Source of the DNA: JBQDBK01 sp052090825
GTDB lineage: Bacteria; Bacillota; Clostridia; Tissierellales; Peptoniphilaceae
Direction of reading: 5' to 3'
Length of the DNA: 64,000 nt
Assembly: GCA_052090825.1 (NCBI GenBank)
Contig: JBQDBK010000003.1
Location: 84,399-148,398 of the forward strand
Shown here: positions 25,317 through 33,920 of the stretch, one piece after another
Position numbering within the stretch: the stretch's first letter is position 1
How the letters are laid out: the number at the start of each line of letters is the position of its first letter
The notes under the pieces: model-generated
What the model was told of the DNA's origin: nothing
The model's input: the letters and a program-made list of their open reading frames with translations, nothing else
Database searches by the model: none
Program-made: the position numbers and the translations under genes

Positions 25317-25502
25317 TTACCAACTTGCTTTTCTAACTCCAGGAATTTGTCCCTTGTAAGCTAGTTCTCTAAAGCATATTCTACAAATTCCGTATTTTTG
25401 AAGTACACTGTGTGGTCTTCCACATATAGTACATCTTGTATATTCTCTTGATTTATATCTTTGTTTTCTTTTTTGTTTAGCAATCATTGATTTTTTTGCC
25501 AC
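25317..25502 (-). CDS. rpsN: 30S ribosomal protein S14 type Z
   Basis: 61 residues with a zinc ribbon, C24 xx C27 and C40 xx C43, in RCTICGRPHSVLQKYGICR. This short zinc form is typical of Gram-positive organisms. It lies 15 bp after rplE. Confidence 0.97.
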   Translation of the reverse strand: MAKKSMIAKQKRKQRYKSREYTRCTICGRPHSVLQKYGICRICFRELAYKGQIPGVRKASW

Positions 25503-25517
25503 AATTGTTACCTCCTA

Positions 25518-26060
25518 TTACTTAGCAAATGGCATTCCCATTTTTTCTAGAAAAGCTTTAGCTTCCTCGTCAGTATTAGCTGTTGTAACAACTATTATGT
25601 CCATTCCTCTTAATGTATCTACTTTATCGTATTCAATTTCAGGAAAAATAAGTTGTTCCTTTAGGCCTAGGGCATAATTACCTCTACCATCAAATGAAGT
25701 TGCTTTAACACCTCTAAAGTCTCTTACTCTTGGTAATGCTACATTCATTAACTTGTCTAAAAAGTCATACATTTTTTGCCCTCTAAGTGTTACCTTAGCT
25801 CCAATTTTATTGCCTTCACGAAGCTTGAAATTCGCAATTGATTTTTTAGCTGTAGTTACTAATGGCTTTTGACCAGCTATCATAGTTAGATCATTTAATG
25901 CTGATTCAAGAGCTTTTGGATTATCTTTTGCTTCTCCAAGGCCAATATTTATTACAACTTTTTCAAGTTTAGGAACTTGCATAACATTTTCATAGTTGAA
26001 TTTTTCAAGTAGATAGTTTACTACTTCATTTTCATATTTCTCTTTTAATCTTGAAGTCAT
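25518..26060 (-). CDS. rplE: 50S ribosomal protein L5
   Basis: 180 residues, uL5, binding 5S rRNA. Signatures are VPKLEKVVINIGLGEAKDNP, KSIANFKLREGNKIGAKVTL and IFPEIEYDKVDTLRGMDIIV. 10 bp after rplX. Confidence 0.98.
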   Translation of the reverse strand: MTSRLKEKYENEVVNYLLEKFNYENVMQVPKLEKVVINIGLGEAKDNPKALESALNDLTMIAGQKPLVTTAKKSIANFKLREGNKIGAKVTLRGQKMYDFLDKLMNVALPRVRDFRGVKATSFDGRGNYALGLKEQLIFPEIEYDKVDTLRGMDIIVVTTANTDEEAKAFLEKMGMPFAK

Positions 26061-26070
26061 AGTCTACCTC

Positions 26071-26379
26071 CTACTTAATAACTTGATCATTAGATTTCAT
26101 AAATCTAACCTTTTTGCCGTCTTCCATTTTATATCCAAGTTTTGTAGTCTTTTTTGTTTTTGTATCATAATACATTACATTAGACACATGAATTGGAGCT
26201 TCTTGTTTTTCTATTCCACCAGGATTTTGTGGTCCTCTTGGTTTATTGTGTTTTGTTACAATATTAACTTTTTCTACAATTACTTTTTCTAATTTAGGAA
26301 AAGTTTTTAGTACTTTGCCAGTGGTACCTTTGTCCTTGCCGGCAATTACTTTGACTGTATCACCTTTTTTAATACGCAT
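26071..26379 (-). CDS. rplX: 50S ribosomal protein L24
   Basis: 102 residues, uL24, a KOW protein that starts large-subunit assembly: MRIKKGDTVKVIAGKDKGTT and VNIVTKHNKPRGPQNPGGIE. 13 bp after rplN. Confidence 0.97.
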   Translation of the reverse strand: MRIKKGDTVKVIAGKDKGTTGKVLKTFPKLEKVIVEKVNIVTKHNKPRGPQNPGGIEKQEAPIHVSNVMYYDTKTKKTTKLGYKMEDGKKVRFMKSNDQVIK

Positions 26380-26392
26380 ATTTACCTCCTGC

Positions 26393-26761
26393 TCACAGTA
26401 CTTCTGGTGCCAAAGAGATAATCTTCATGAAGTTTCCACTTCTAAGTTCTCTTGTCACAGGTCCAAAGATACGAGTACCTACAGGACTCTTATCGTCTTT
26501 TATAATAACCGCTGCATTGTCATCGAATCTTATATATGAACCGTCATTACGGCTAATTCCTTTGTTAGTTCTAACAATTACCGCTTTAACTACTGATCCT
26601 TTTTTAACAGTTCCCCCAGGTATTGCTTGTTTTACTGTACAAACAACAGTATCTCCTATGTTAGCTGTTCTTCTATTAGTACCGCCAAGTACTTTTATGA
26701 CAAGTAATTCTCTGGCTCCGGAATTGTCAGCTACTCTTAGTCTTGTTTCTTGTTGAATCAT
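26393..26761 (-). CDS. rplN: 50S ribosomal protein L14
   Basis: 122 residues, uL14: MIQQETRLRVADNSGARELL, VVKAVIVRTNKGISRNDGSY and IFGPVTRELRSGNFMKIISL. It contacts the small subunit. 20 bp after rpsQ. Confidence 0.98.
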   Translation of the reverse strand: MIQQETRLRVADNSGARELLVIKVLGGTNRRTANIGDTVVCTVKQAIPGGTVKKGSVVKAVIVRTNKGISRNDGSYIRFDDNAAVIIKDDKSPVGTRIFGPVTRELRSGNFMKIISLAPEVL

Positions 26762-26781
26762 TAGCTTCCTCCTTTTAGAAA

Positions 26782-27036
26782 TTATTTCGCTTTCTCAATA
26801 ATATCTACTAATCTCCATCTCTTGTCTTTACTTAACGGTCTAGTTTCCATTATTCTAACTTTATCATTTATTTCACATTCATTTTTCTCATCATGAGCTT
26901 TGAATTTAGTAGTCTTTTTAAATCTTTTCTTATATATAGGATGAGTTGCAAAAGTCTCAACCGCTACAACAATAGTTTTGTCCATCTTGTCACTAACTAC
27001 TGTTCCCACTATACTTTTTCTAGCGTTTCTTTCCAT
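26782..27036 (-). CDS. rpsQ: 30S ribosomal protein S17
   Basis: 84 residues, uS17, an OB fold that binds the 5' domain of 16S rRNA. GTVVSDKMDKTIVVAVE and VRIMETRPLSKDKRWRLVDI are recognisable. It sits 4 bp after rpmC. Confidence 0.97.
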   Translation of the reverse strand: MERNARKSIVGTVVSDKMDKTIVVAVETFATHPIYKKRFKKTTKFKAHDEKNECEINDKVRIMETRPLSKDKRWRLVDIIEKAK

Positions 27037-27040
27037 GAGA

Positions 27041-27247
27041 TTAAGCCTCCTTTCCCACTTCTAGTTCACGTTGTCTTAGAATCGTCTTAACTCTGGCGAT
27101 ATCTTTTTTAACAATTTTTATGCTTGATGGATTATCAAGTTGACCTGTCGCAAGTCTAAATCTCAAGTTAAATAATTCATTTTTAAGTTCAAGCACTTTT
27201 TTATTTAATTGCTCATTTGACATTTGGCGAATTTCTTTAGTCTTCAT
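27041..27247 (-). CDS. rpmC: 50S ribosomal protein L29
   Basis: 68 residues, uL29, with MKTKEIRQMSNEQLNKKVLE and LFNLRFRLATGQLDN. I start at the ATG behind GGATGG, which overlaps the rplP end by 11 bp; an in-frame ATG four codons earlier lies within that ribosome site. Confidence 0.95.
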   Translation of the reverse strand: MKTKEIRQMSNEQLNKKVLELKNELFNLRFRLATGQLDNPSSIKIVKKDIARVKTILRQRELEVGKEA

Positions 27248-27668
27248 TTGATTCACCATCCTTTTCTTTTATAACAAATTTAGTTTTTATAGGTAGTTTC
27301 ATTGAAGCAAGTCTCATTGCCTCTCTTGCGATCTCTTCTGAAACCCCACTCATTTCAAACATTATACGGCCTGGTTTAACAACAGCTACCCAATAAGCTG
27401 GAGCCCCTTTACCAGAACCCATACGTGTTTCTGCTGGTTTTTCTGTTACTGGTTTATCTGGAAAAATTTTAATCCAAATATTTCCGCCTCTTTTTATATA
27501 TCTTGTCATAGCACGACGTGCTGCTTCAATTTGATTTGAAGTAATCCATGCAGGTTCAATTGCTTGAAGTCCGTATTCTCCGTAAGTAAGTGTATTACCA
27601 CGAAGAGCTTTCCCCTTCATTCTACCTCTGTGAACTCTACGATACTTCACTCTTTTAGGCATTAACAT
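27237..27668 (-). CDS. rplP: 50S ribosomal protein L16
   Basis: 143 residues, uL16, near the A-site tRNA. MLMPKRVKYRRVHRGRMKGK, PDKPVTEKPAETRMGSGKGA and GRIMFEMSGVSEEIAREAMR are the family pattern. GGAGG lies 8 bases before the ATG. Confidence 0.98.
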   Translation of the reverse strand: MLMPKRVKYRRVHRGRMKGKALRGNTLTYGEYGLQAIEPAWITSNQIEAARRAMTRYIKRGGNIWIKIFPDKPVTEKPAETRMGSGKGAPAYWVAVVKPGRIMFEMSGVSEEIAREAMRLASMKLPIKTKFVIKEKDGESNED

Positions 27669-27694
27669 AAATGTTTCCTCCTTCTATAGGTAGC

Positions 27695-28450
27695 TTAATT
27701 TCCAGATTTAGCTTTAGAATCATTTCTAAAGTTTCTCTTGAAATTTTTACTTTTATTATTTCTATTATCTCTATTTTGTGGTTTTTTCTTCTTAAAGTCT
27801 CTATTTTTAGATTCTTTTCTCTCAGGAAGTACTTCACCTTTGTATAGCCATACTTTAACGCCAATTTTGCCATATGTTGTATCTGCTTCTGCAAAACCAT
27901 AATCAATGTCTGCTCTTAAAGTTTGTAGTGGTATTGTTCCTTCTGCATATCCTTCTGTTCTTGCCATATCAGCTCCGCCTAAACGTCCTGAAACTGCAGT
28001 TTTTATTCCTTTAGCACCACTTCTCATAGTTCTTTGTATAGCTTGTTTCATAGCACGTCTAAAAGAAATTCTTCTTTCAAGTGATTCTGCAATTGATTCT
28101 GCAACTAATTGAGCATCTAATTCTTGAGTTTTAACTTCTTCTACATTTATAACAACATTTTTCTTAGTTAATTTTTCTAATTCTAATCTAAGTTCTTCAA
28201 CGCCTACTCCACCACGTCCGATTACCATTCCTGGTTTAGCAGTTAAGATAGTAACTTTAACTTTATTTGCAGCTCTTTCAATTAAGATTCTTGAAATGCC
28301 AGCTGTATAAAGTTTTTTCTTTACGAATTTACGAATTTTATTATCTTCTAATAAAAGTCCTGAGAAATCTTTTTTATTTGCATACCATTTTGAATCCCAG
28401 TCTTTGATAATACCAACACGAAGTCCATGTGGGTTAACTTTTTGACCCAT
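27695..28450 (-). CDS. rpsC: 30S ribosomal protein S3 with a basic C-terminal tail
   Basis: 251 residues, uS3. It holds the KH domain (VTILTAKPGMVIGRGGVGVE) and the S3 C-terminal domain (AKGIKTAVSGRLGGADMART, DYGFAEADTTYGKIGVKVWL). Most bacterial S3 proteins are about 210-220 residues. Here about 35 extra residues rich in lysine, arginine and asparagine follow VLPERKESKNRDFKKK, probably a flexible RNA-binding tail. Its ATG overlaps the rplV stop by one base. Confidence 0.97.
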   Translation of the reverse strand: MGQKVNPHGLRVGIIKDWDSKWYANKKDFSGLLLEDNKIRKFVKKKLYTAGISRILIERAANKVKVTILTAKPGMVIGRGGVGVEELRLELEKLTKKNVVINVEEVKTQELDAQLVAESIAESLERRISFRRAMKQAIQRTMRSGAKGIKTAVSGRLGGADMARTEGYAEGTIPLQTLRADIDYGFAEADTTYGKIGVKVWLYKGEVLPERKESKNRDFKKKKPQNRDNRNNKSKNFKRNFRNDSKAKSGN

Positions 28451-28794
28451 TATTTACCCTCCTCTACTTCTGCTACTACAACGCCGATATGACTTGATCT
28501 TTTTAATATTGGATAAGCCATTCCTTTTGCCTTAGGACGAAATCTTTTCATTGTAGGACCATCATTAGCATATGCTTCTTTAACAATTAATTCATCCCTA
28601 TTTAAACTTAAATTGTTTTCAGCATTTGCTACTGCAGAATTAAGCACCTTGTAAAGTTCTTTAGCTCCTCTTTTTGGAGTAAACTTTAATATAGAAAGGG
28701 CTTCGTCAACTTGCTTTCCACGAATTTCTGCACATATATAATTCACCTTTAGTGGTGATATTCTAACATATTTTGCAATTGCTTTTGCTTGCAT
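28450..28794 (-). CDS. rplV: 50S ribosomal protein L22
   Basis: 114 residues, uL22, lining the exit tunnel. AIAKYVRISPLKVNYICAEI and YANDGPTMKRFRPKAKGMAY are diagnostic; the latter is the tunnel loop region where macrolide resistance changes occur. Confidence 0.98.
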   Translation of the reverse strand: MQAKAIAKYVRISPLKVNYICAEIRGKQVDEALSILKFTPKRGAKELYKVLNSAVANAENNLSLNRDELIVKEAYANDGPTMKRFRPKAKGMAYPILKRSSHIGVVVAEVEEGK

Positions 28795-28808
28795 TCTAAT
28801 CCCCTTTC

Positions 28809-29093
28809 TTATTTTTTCATACCTGTAGTCTTTTCGCTCTTAGCGTGGCTTCTAAATGTTCTTGTTGGAACAAATTCACCAAGCTTATGTCCTACCATAT
28901 CTTCTGTTACATACACTGGAACATGCTTTCTACCATCATGCACCGCAATTGTATGTGATACCATTTCTGGGAATATTGTAGAGCGGCGAGACCAAGTTTT
29001 AATTACTTTTTTTTCGTTTGCTTCATTTAAAGCATCTATTTTCTTTAGCAGATGTTCGTCTGCAAAAGGTCCTTTTTTAAGTGATCTACTCAT
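28809..29093 (-). CDS. rpsS: 30S ribosomal protein S19
   Basis: 94 residues, uS19 of the head: MSRSLKKGPFADEHLLKKID, then WSRRSTIFPEMVSHTIAVHD and VTEDMVGHKLGEFVPTRTFR. 14 bp before rplV. Confidence 0.98.
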   Translation of the reverse strand: MSRSLKKGPFADEHLLKKIDALNEANEKKVIKTWSRRSTIFPEMVSHTIAVHDGRKHVPVYVTEDMVGHKLGEFVPTRTFRSHAKSEKTTGMKK

Positions 29094-29107
29094 TTCTTAC
29101 CTCCCGC

Positions 29108-29938
29108 TTACTTAGTTCTTCTTCTAACTATATACATATTACTCTTCTTCTTGCCACTTCTGGTTTTAAGTCCTAGAGCTGGTTTACCCCAAGGTGTCAT
29201 TGGTGAAGGTCTACCTATCGGAGCTCTACCTTCCCCACCACCATGTGGATGGTCTACAGGGTTCATTACAGATCCTCTTACGTGAGGTCTTTTTCCTAAA
29301 TATCTACTCTTCCCAGCTTTACCTAAAGTAATAAGTTCGTGAGATAAGTTTCCAACTTGTCCTATTGTAGCTCTACATTCTAATGAAACTAATCTGAATT
29401 CACCTGAAGGTAAACGTAATTGAGCATATTTTCCTTCTTTAGCCATTAGTTGAGCTGATGAACCTGCAGATCTTGCAAGTTGTCCACCCCTACCCGGAGT
29501 CATTTCAATATTATGGACTGTTGTACCTACTGGAATATTTCTAAGTTTAAGAGCATTACCGATTTTGATATCTGCTTCTTCACCTGATTCCACTACATCT
29601 CCAACTTGTAATTTATTTGGAGCTAATATATATCTTTTTTCACCATCTACATAGTTTAATAATGCTATGTAGCTAGTTCTATATGGATCATATTCTATTG
29701 AAGCTACTTTAGCTTTAATTCCATCTTTATTTCTCTTAAAATCTATTATTCTATATCTTCTCTTAACTCCACCGCCTCTATGTCTTGATGTAATTCTACC
29801 TTGAGCATTTCTTCCAGCAGTCGTTTTTAGATTTATAGTAAGGCTTTTTTCTGGAGCCTTTTTTGTAATCTCTTCAAATGTTGAGACAGTCATCTGTCTA
29901 CGAGCAGGAGAAGTTGGTTTATAACCTCTTATTGCCAT
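29108..29938 (-). CDS. rplB: 50S ribosomal protein L2
   Basis: 276 residues, uL2, required for subunit joining and peptidyl transfer. RGYKPTSPARRQMTVSTFEE, RHRGGGVKRRYRIIDFKRNK and the conserved VMNPVDHPHGGGEGRAPIG loop are present. Confidence 0.98.
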   Translation of the reverse strand: MAIRGYKPTSPARRQMTVSTFEEITKKAPEKSLTINLKTTAGRNAQGRITSRHRGGGVKRRYRIIDFKRNKDGIKAKVASIEYDPYRTSYIALLNYVDGEKRYILAPNKLQVGDVVESGEEADIKIGNALKLRNIPVGTTVHNIEMTPGRGGQLARSAGSSAQLMAKEGKYAQLRLPSGEFRLVSLECRATIGQVGNLSHELITLGKAGKSRYLGKRPHVRGSVMNPVDHPHGGGEGRAPIGRPSPMTPWGKPALGLKTRSGKKKSNMYIVRRRTK

Positions 29939-29954
29939 CTTTTTACCTCCTCAA

Positions 29955-30245
29955 TTATTCCATTCCATCGAAAAATTCAATAGATTTAGAATCTTCAGTA
30001 AGTTTTACTATTGCCTTTTTCCATGAAGGACGTCTTCCTTGATGTGCGCCTTGTCTTTTTAATTTACCACGCATATTCATAGTGTTAACAACTTGAACTT
30101 TAACGCCAAAAATTTCTTCAACAGCTTTTTTTATTTCAGGTTTAGTAGCTGATTTAGCAACCTCAAAAGTATATTTTCTCTCTTCCATTTGGTCCATACT
30201 TTTTTCCGTTACTAAAGGCTTTCTGATTATATCGTATGAATTCAT
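29955..30245 (-). CDS. rplW: 50S ribosomal protein L23
   Basis: 96 residues, uL23 at the tunnel exit, docking site for SRP and trigger factor. Family pattern: IIRKPLVTEKSMDQMEERKY and VNTMNMRGKLKRQGAHQGRR. Its ATG overlaps the rplD stop by one base. Confidence 0.98.
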   Translation of the reverse strand: MNSYDIIRKPLVTEKSMDQMEERKYTFEVAKSATKPEIKKAVEEIFGVKVQVVNTMNMRGKLKRQGAHQGRRPSWKKAIVKLTEDSKSIEFFDGME

Positions 30246-30868
30246 TAGTTGAACACCTCCTCAATCACTCTTAATGCATCTTTAGTAATAATAAGTGAGT
30301 TGTATTTTAAAATTTCATATACATTTATATTTTCAGCTGTTACAGTCTCTACTGTAGGAATGTTTCTAGCTGCACGTTTTACATCAGTGTCATTACCAGC
30401 AAGAACTAGTAAAGCTTTTTTATCTGAATTTATAGCATTTAAAACTTTTACAATGTTTTTTGTTTTTGCTTCTTCTAACTTAATATTATCTACTACTATT
30501 ATTTGGTTTTCTTGAACTTTTGAAGTTAATACACTCTTAAGTGCAAGTCTTCTAACTTTTTTAGGAGTAGTATATGAATAGTCTTTTGGCTTTTTAGCAA
30601 ATACTATTCCTCCACCTTTCCATTGAGGGGATCTTATACTTCCTTGTCTAGCTCTACCTGTACCCTTTTGTCTCCAAGGCTTTCTACCGCCTCCACGAAC
30701 TTCAGAACGTGTTTTAGCACTATGTGTTCCTTGTCTTTTATTGGCTAAAATATTTTTTACTACTAGGTATACAGCATGCTCATTTATTTCAATATCAAAT
30801 ATCTCTTTATTTAATTCAATCTCTTCTACGGATTTACCTTCCATATCAAGAACAGAAATCTTAGGCAT
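30245..30868 (-). CDS. rplD: 50S ribosomal protein L4
   Basis: 207 residues, uL4. It has the tunnel loop TRSEVRGGGRKPWRQKGTGR, then ARQGSIRSPQWKGGGIVFAK. In E. coli L4 represses its own operon through the leader; whether it acts on the leader at 31898-32108 is open. Confidence 0.98.
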   Translation of the reverse strand: MPKISVLDMEGKSVEEIELNKEIFDIEINEHAVYLVVKNILANKRQGTHSAKTRSEVRGGGRKPWRQKGTGRARQGSIRSPQWKGGGIVFAKKPKDYSYTTPKKVRRLALKSVLTSKVQENQIIVVDNIKLEEAKTKNIVKVLNAINSDKKALLVLAGNDTDVKRAARNIPTVETVTAENINVYEILKYNSLIITKDALRVIEEVFN

Positions 30869-30886
30869 TTTTATACCCTCCTTTCA

Positions 30887-31519
30887 CTACTTAGATGATT
30901 TAACAGTTTCTTTTACTATAACTTTACCTTTTTTAGAACCTGGAATTGCACCTTTTACTAGAATTAAGTTTTTATCTACATCAACTCTAATTACTTCAAG
31001 GTTTTGAATAGTAACTTGTTCGTTACCCATTTTTCCTGCCATTCTATGTCCTTTGAACACTCTTCCTGGATAACTTGCAGCACCCATACCACCAGGCATT
31101 CTATGGAATTTAGAACCATGAGTTTCTCTACCACGAGCAAAACCATGTCTCTTTATAACACCTTGAGTTCCTTTACCTTTTGAAGTACCAGTTACATCTA
31201 CGAATTCTCCTACTTGAAATAAATCAACTTTGATTTCATCGCCTATGTTGTACTCTTCAGTATTTTCAACTCTGAACTCATTGATGTATTTTTTGTATTC
31301 TACGCCTGCTTTTTCAAAGTGTCCTTTAAGTGGTTTGTTAACTCTTCTTTCTTTAATAGAACCTGTAGCTACTTGGATTGAATTGTATCCATCAACTTCC
31401 ATTGTCTTTTTTTGAATTACCACATTAGGCTCAGCTTGAATAACTGTTACAGGAGTAACTTTTCCTTCTTCATCAAAGATTTGGGTCATACCAATCTTTT
31501 TTCCAATTAATAATTTCAC
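30887..31519 (-). CDS. rplC: 50S ribosomal protein L3
   Basis: 210 residues, uL3: LLIGKKIGMTQIFDEEGKVT, then GTSKGKGTQGVIKRHGFARG and GGMGAASYPGRVFKGHRMAG, the central extension reaching the peptidyl transferase centre. 57 bp after rpsJ. Confidence 0.98.
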   Translation of the reverse strand: MKLLIGKKIGMTQIFDEEGKVTPVTVIQAEPNVVIQKKTMEVDGYNSIQVATGSIKERRVNKPLKGHFEKAGVEYKKYINEFRVENTEEYNIGDEIKVDLFQVGEFVDVTGTSKGKGTQGVIKRHGFARGRETHGSKFHRMPGGMGAASYPGRVFKGHRMAGKMGNEQVTIQNLEVIRVDVDKNLILVKGAIPGSKKGKVIVKETVKSSK

Positions 31520-31576
31520 TTATTTACCTCCTAAAATTTACAGCGGATTGTTAAACAATCATATAAAGAACAATTA

Positions 31577-31897
31577 TTATAGTTTGATTTCTATATCAAC
31601 ACCAGCTGGTAAGTTGAGCTTCATTAGTGAATCAACAGTCTTTTGATTTGGATTTACAATATCAATAAGACGTTTATGAGTTCTTTGCTCAAATTGTTCT
31701 CTTGAATCTTTGTACTTATGAACCGCTCTTATTATTGTAATAATTTCCTTTTCTGTTGGTAGAGGTATAGGTCCTGATACATTAGCACCTGTTTTCTTTG
31801 AAACCTCTACAATTCTTGCAGCAGAACTATCTAATAGTTCGTGATCATAAGCTTTTAATCTGATTCTGATTTTTTGTTGTTTGCCATTATTTGACAT
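31577..31897 (-). CDS. rpsJ: 30S ribosomal protein S10
   Basis: 106 residues, uS10, first gene of the cluster. IRIRLKAYDHELLDSSAARI and KVYKDSREQFEQ-type helices (here HKYKDSREQFEQRTHKRLID) mark it; it also serves as NusE in antitermination. The str operon genes (rpsL, rpsG, fusA, tuf) do not precede it here. GGAGGGAAATT stands before the ATG. Confidence 0.97.
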   Translation of the reverse strand: MSNNGKQQKIRIRLKAYDHELLDSSAARIVEVSKKTGANVSGPIPLPTEKEIITIIRAVHKYKDSREQFEQRTHKRLIDIVNPNQKTVDSLMKLNLPAGVDIEIKL

Positions 31898-32108
31898 AAT
31901 TTCCCTCCTATTCGCATAAATACGCTATTTGCGAGATAGGGTTATCTATAAACGCTCCCCGGTGTTTCATATGGGTCGCAATAAAAGAAAAAATAACCCG
32001 CGCCCAGATCTAGTCTGGACTTCTCATCCATAATTACCTTGAATTCCCTTTTTTCCACAAGATTTCAAGCAACTTATGAAATCATCGCAATTCATTTAAC
32101 TCAAACGC
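31898..32108 (-). promoter_or_regulatory. Structured 5' leader of the S10 operon
   Basis: About 210 nt between promoter and rpsJ. It contains a CCAGA/TCTGG hairpin (32004-32018), a 7-bp long-range pairing GGGTTAT (31939-31945) with ATAACCC (31993-31999), and a CGCA-AATA / TATT-TGCG hairpin (31913-31933) next to the GGAGG site (31903-31908). A long structured leader is known for S10 operons and points to autoregulation or assembly-linked control; the effector is not known here. Confidence 0.5.
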
Positions 32109-32114
32109 TTAAAC

Positions 32115-32143
32115 ATTATATAAGATATAGACTTCTTTGTAAA
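32115..32143 (-). promoter_or_regulatory. Sigma-A promoter of the S10 operon
   Basis: TTTACA (32138-32143) and TATAAT (32115-32120) with a 17-bp spacer on the minus strand, the best promoter match in the window, as expected for ribosomal genes. The upstream flank is very AT-rich, like an UP element. Confidence 0.75.
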
Positions 32144-32335
32144 GTAAATTTCATAATATATGAAAAATATTTTGTGAAATTTTTGTGAAATTTATATTTC
32201 TATATAGATTTAAGCAACTTTGGTAAGTATATATCTTTTTTTTATAAAAATCTACATATATTTTAAATAAATTTTAAATAATTAATTTTTTCTACTATGT
32301 ATTTAGTGCCTATGAAATTAATTTTTCTAAAACTT

Positions 32336-32365
32336 AAAAACCTACTTAAAAATTTAAGTAGGTTT
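32336..32365 (-). terminator. Terminator after PPK2
   Basis: AAACCTACTTAAA (32338-32350) pairs with TTTAAGTAGGTTT (32353-32365); on the minus strand TTTTTAAGTTTT follows. 7 bp after the stop. The segment 32144-32335 up to the S10 promoter shows nothing further. Confidence 0.8.
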
Positions 32366-32371
32366 AACATA

Positions 32372-33820
32372 TTATAGAAACTTTTTACTATATTTTATAA
32401 ATTCTTTTAAAACTTTTATTCTTGCATATTTTTTGTCATTACCTTCTACTACGATCCAAGGTGCATAGTTTGTATTTGTTCTTTCGAGCATTTCATCCAT
32501 AGCTTCTATATACTGATCCCACTTATCACGATTTCTCCAGTCCTCTTCAGTAATCTTATATTGCTTATCAGGATTTTCTTCTCTTGCCTTAAATCTTTTC
32601 ATCTGTTCGTCTTTATCTATAGTTACAAAAAATTTTAAAATCATAATTTTATTATCTGCTAATTGTTTTTCAAAATGATTTATTTCTTGGTAAGCTCTTT
32701 CCCATTCATTATCTGTGGCAAATCCTTCAATTCTTTCTACCATAACTCTTCCATACCAACTTCTAGAAAAAATTGACATTCTTCCTTTTTCTGGTAAGTC
32801 TTTATAAAATCTCCATAAATAATGGTGTGCATTTTCACCTTCATCTGGAGCTGATATGGCGTGTACTTGTAATAATCTAGGATCCATATATTTTATTAAT
32901 CTATTTATAGCTCCATCTTTTCCTGCTGCATCTACCCCTTCAAAAACTAAAATAATTGGTAAGTCTTTCATATAGGCTTTAAGCATTATATCAGCAGCTT
33001 CTTTTTGCAAGTCTTTTAATTGGTGACTGTATTCTTCTTCACTTAAGTTTTTGCTTAAATCAACTTCTTCTAAAATCCTATTTTTAAGCTGGTATTCTCT
33101 ATTGATCCTAACGCCGTCTTCTCTTTTAGTCACAACTCTTTCTATTCCTCTTTCAAGGGCCAACATAGCTAATTTAAGGCCAGCTTCAGCTCCATCTTTT
33201 TTATCTTTCATATCTATGATATTCCAAGATAAAATATTGTCATTAGTTCTATTAAGTACTTTAGAAAAATGCTCTTTGTAGTCTTCATAATTTTCTCTTT
33301 GTTCTCTATCATCATCACTTACATATACCGACTCTATTTCAGAATCTAAATAATCATCTATTCTTTTACTTTGTTCTTTTTCGGATATATTTAAGAAAAA
33401 CTTTACTACAACTGTGTAATCATCATATAAGGTTTTTTCTAATGACTTTATTGCATCTATTTTCTTATCTAAATTTGATTCAGAAATGTTTAAATCTTTC
33501 ATTATTTCATAATAATAACTTTTATCAAATATTGTTAGATGTCCTTTTTTAGGCGTGCTTAACCAAAATTTTCTCATATTAATATAGTTAGACTTGTCTG
33601 GATTAAAATTATCAAATACCTCTACACTATAGTACTTGGGATTTAATTCTCTAACTAATTTTTTAATAAAATATCCTTTACCTGACGACTCCCAGCCTTC
33701 TATTATTATTAACATTGGTATGTCAAGTGATTGCGCCACCCTTTGAAGCCTGGCAAAGTTAGAAGCCAAATCAGAAAGCCCAAATTTTGTATTTTCTTCT
33801 ATTTCTTTATTTAATAACAT
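32372..33820 (-). CDS. Two-domain polyphosphate kinase 2 (polyphosphate:AMP phosphotransferase type)
   Basis: 482 residues made of two tandem PPK2 domains. The first (about 15-235) has Walker A IIIEGWESSGKGYFIKKL and TIFDKSYYYEIM; the second (about 265-482) has LVFEGVDAAGKDGAINRLIK, SIFSRSWYGRVMVERIEGF and REENPDKQYKITEEDW. Fused PPK2 proteins of this class use polyphosphate to phosphorylate AMP to ADP. In such enzymes the second domain is usually the active one. Here the first domain has lost the usual DRSWY-type lid (DKSYY), which fits. Monocistronic, between the S10 promoter and the PadR module. Confidence 0.88.
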   Translation of the reverse strand: MLLNKEIEENTKFGLSDLASNFARLQRVAQSLDIPMLIIIEGWESSGKGYFIKKLVRELNPKYYSVEVFDNFNPDKSNYINMRKFWLSTPKKGHLTIFDKSYYYEIMKDLNISESNLDKKIDAIKSLEKTLYDDYTVVVKFFLNISEKEQSKRIDDYLDSEIESVYVSDDDREQRENYEDYKEHFSKVLNRTNDNILSWNIIDMKDKKDGAEAGLKLAMLALERGIERVVTKREDGVRINREYQLKNRILEEVDLSKNLSEEEYSHQLKDLQKEAADIMLKAYMKDLPIILVFEGVDAAGKDGAINRLIKYMDPRLLQVHAISAPDEGENAHHYLWRFYKDLPEKGRMSIFSRSWYGRVMVERIEGFATDNEWERAYQEINHFEKQLADNKIMILKFFVTIDKDEQMKRFKAREENPDKQYKITEEDWRNRDKWDQYIEAMDEMLERTNTNYAPWIVVEGNDKKYARIKVLKEFIKYSKKFL

Positions 33821-33920
33821 ATATCCTCCTTTATTGTGATCATGGAATTAATTAATATTTTTATACCCTTTATTCTATGCTTATAAATTTAATTATTTAA
33901 AGAAATAAAAATAGAAAATT

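Noticed and set aside
27655..27906. 83-codon frame overlapping the 3' end of rpsC in another register
   Set aside because: It is the same strand shifted by one base through the lysine-rich tail of S3; the tail itself continues the S3 frame without a break.
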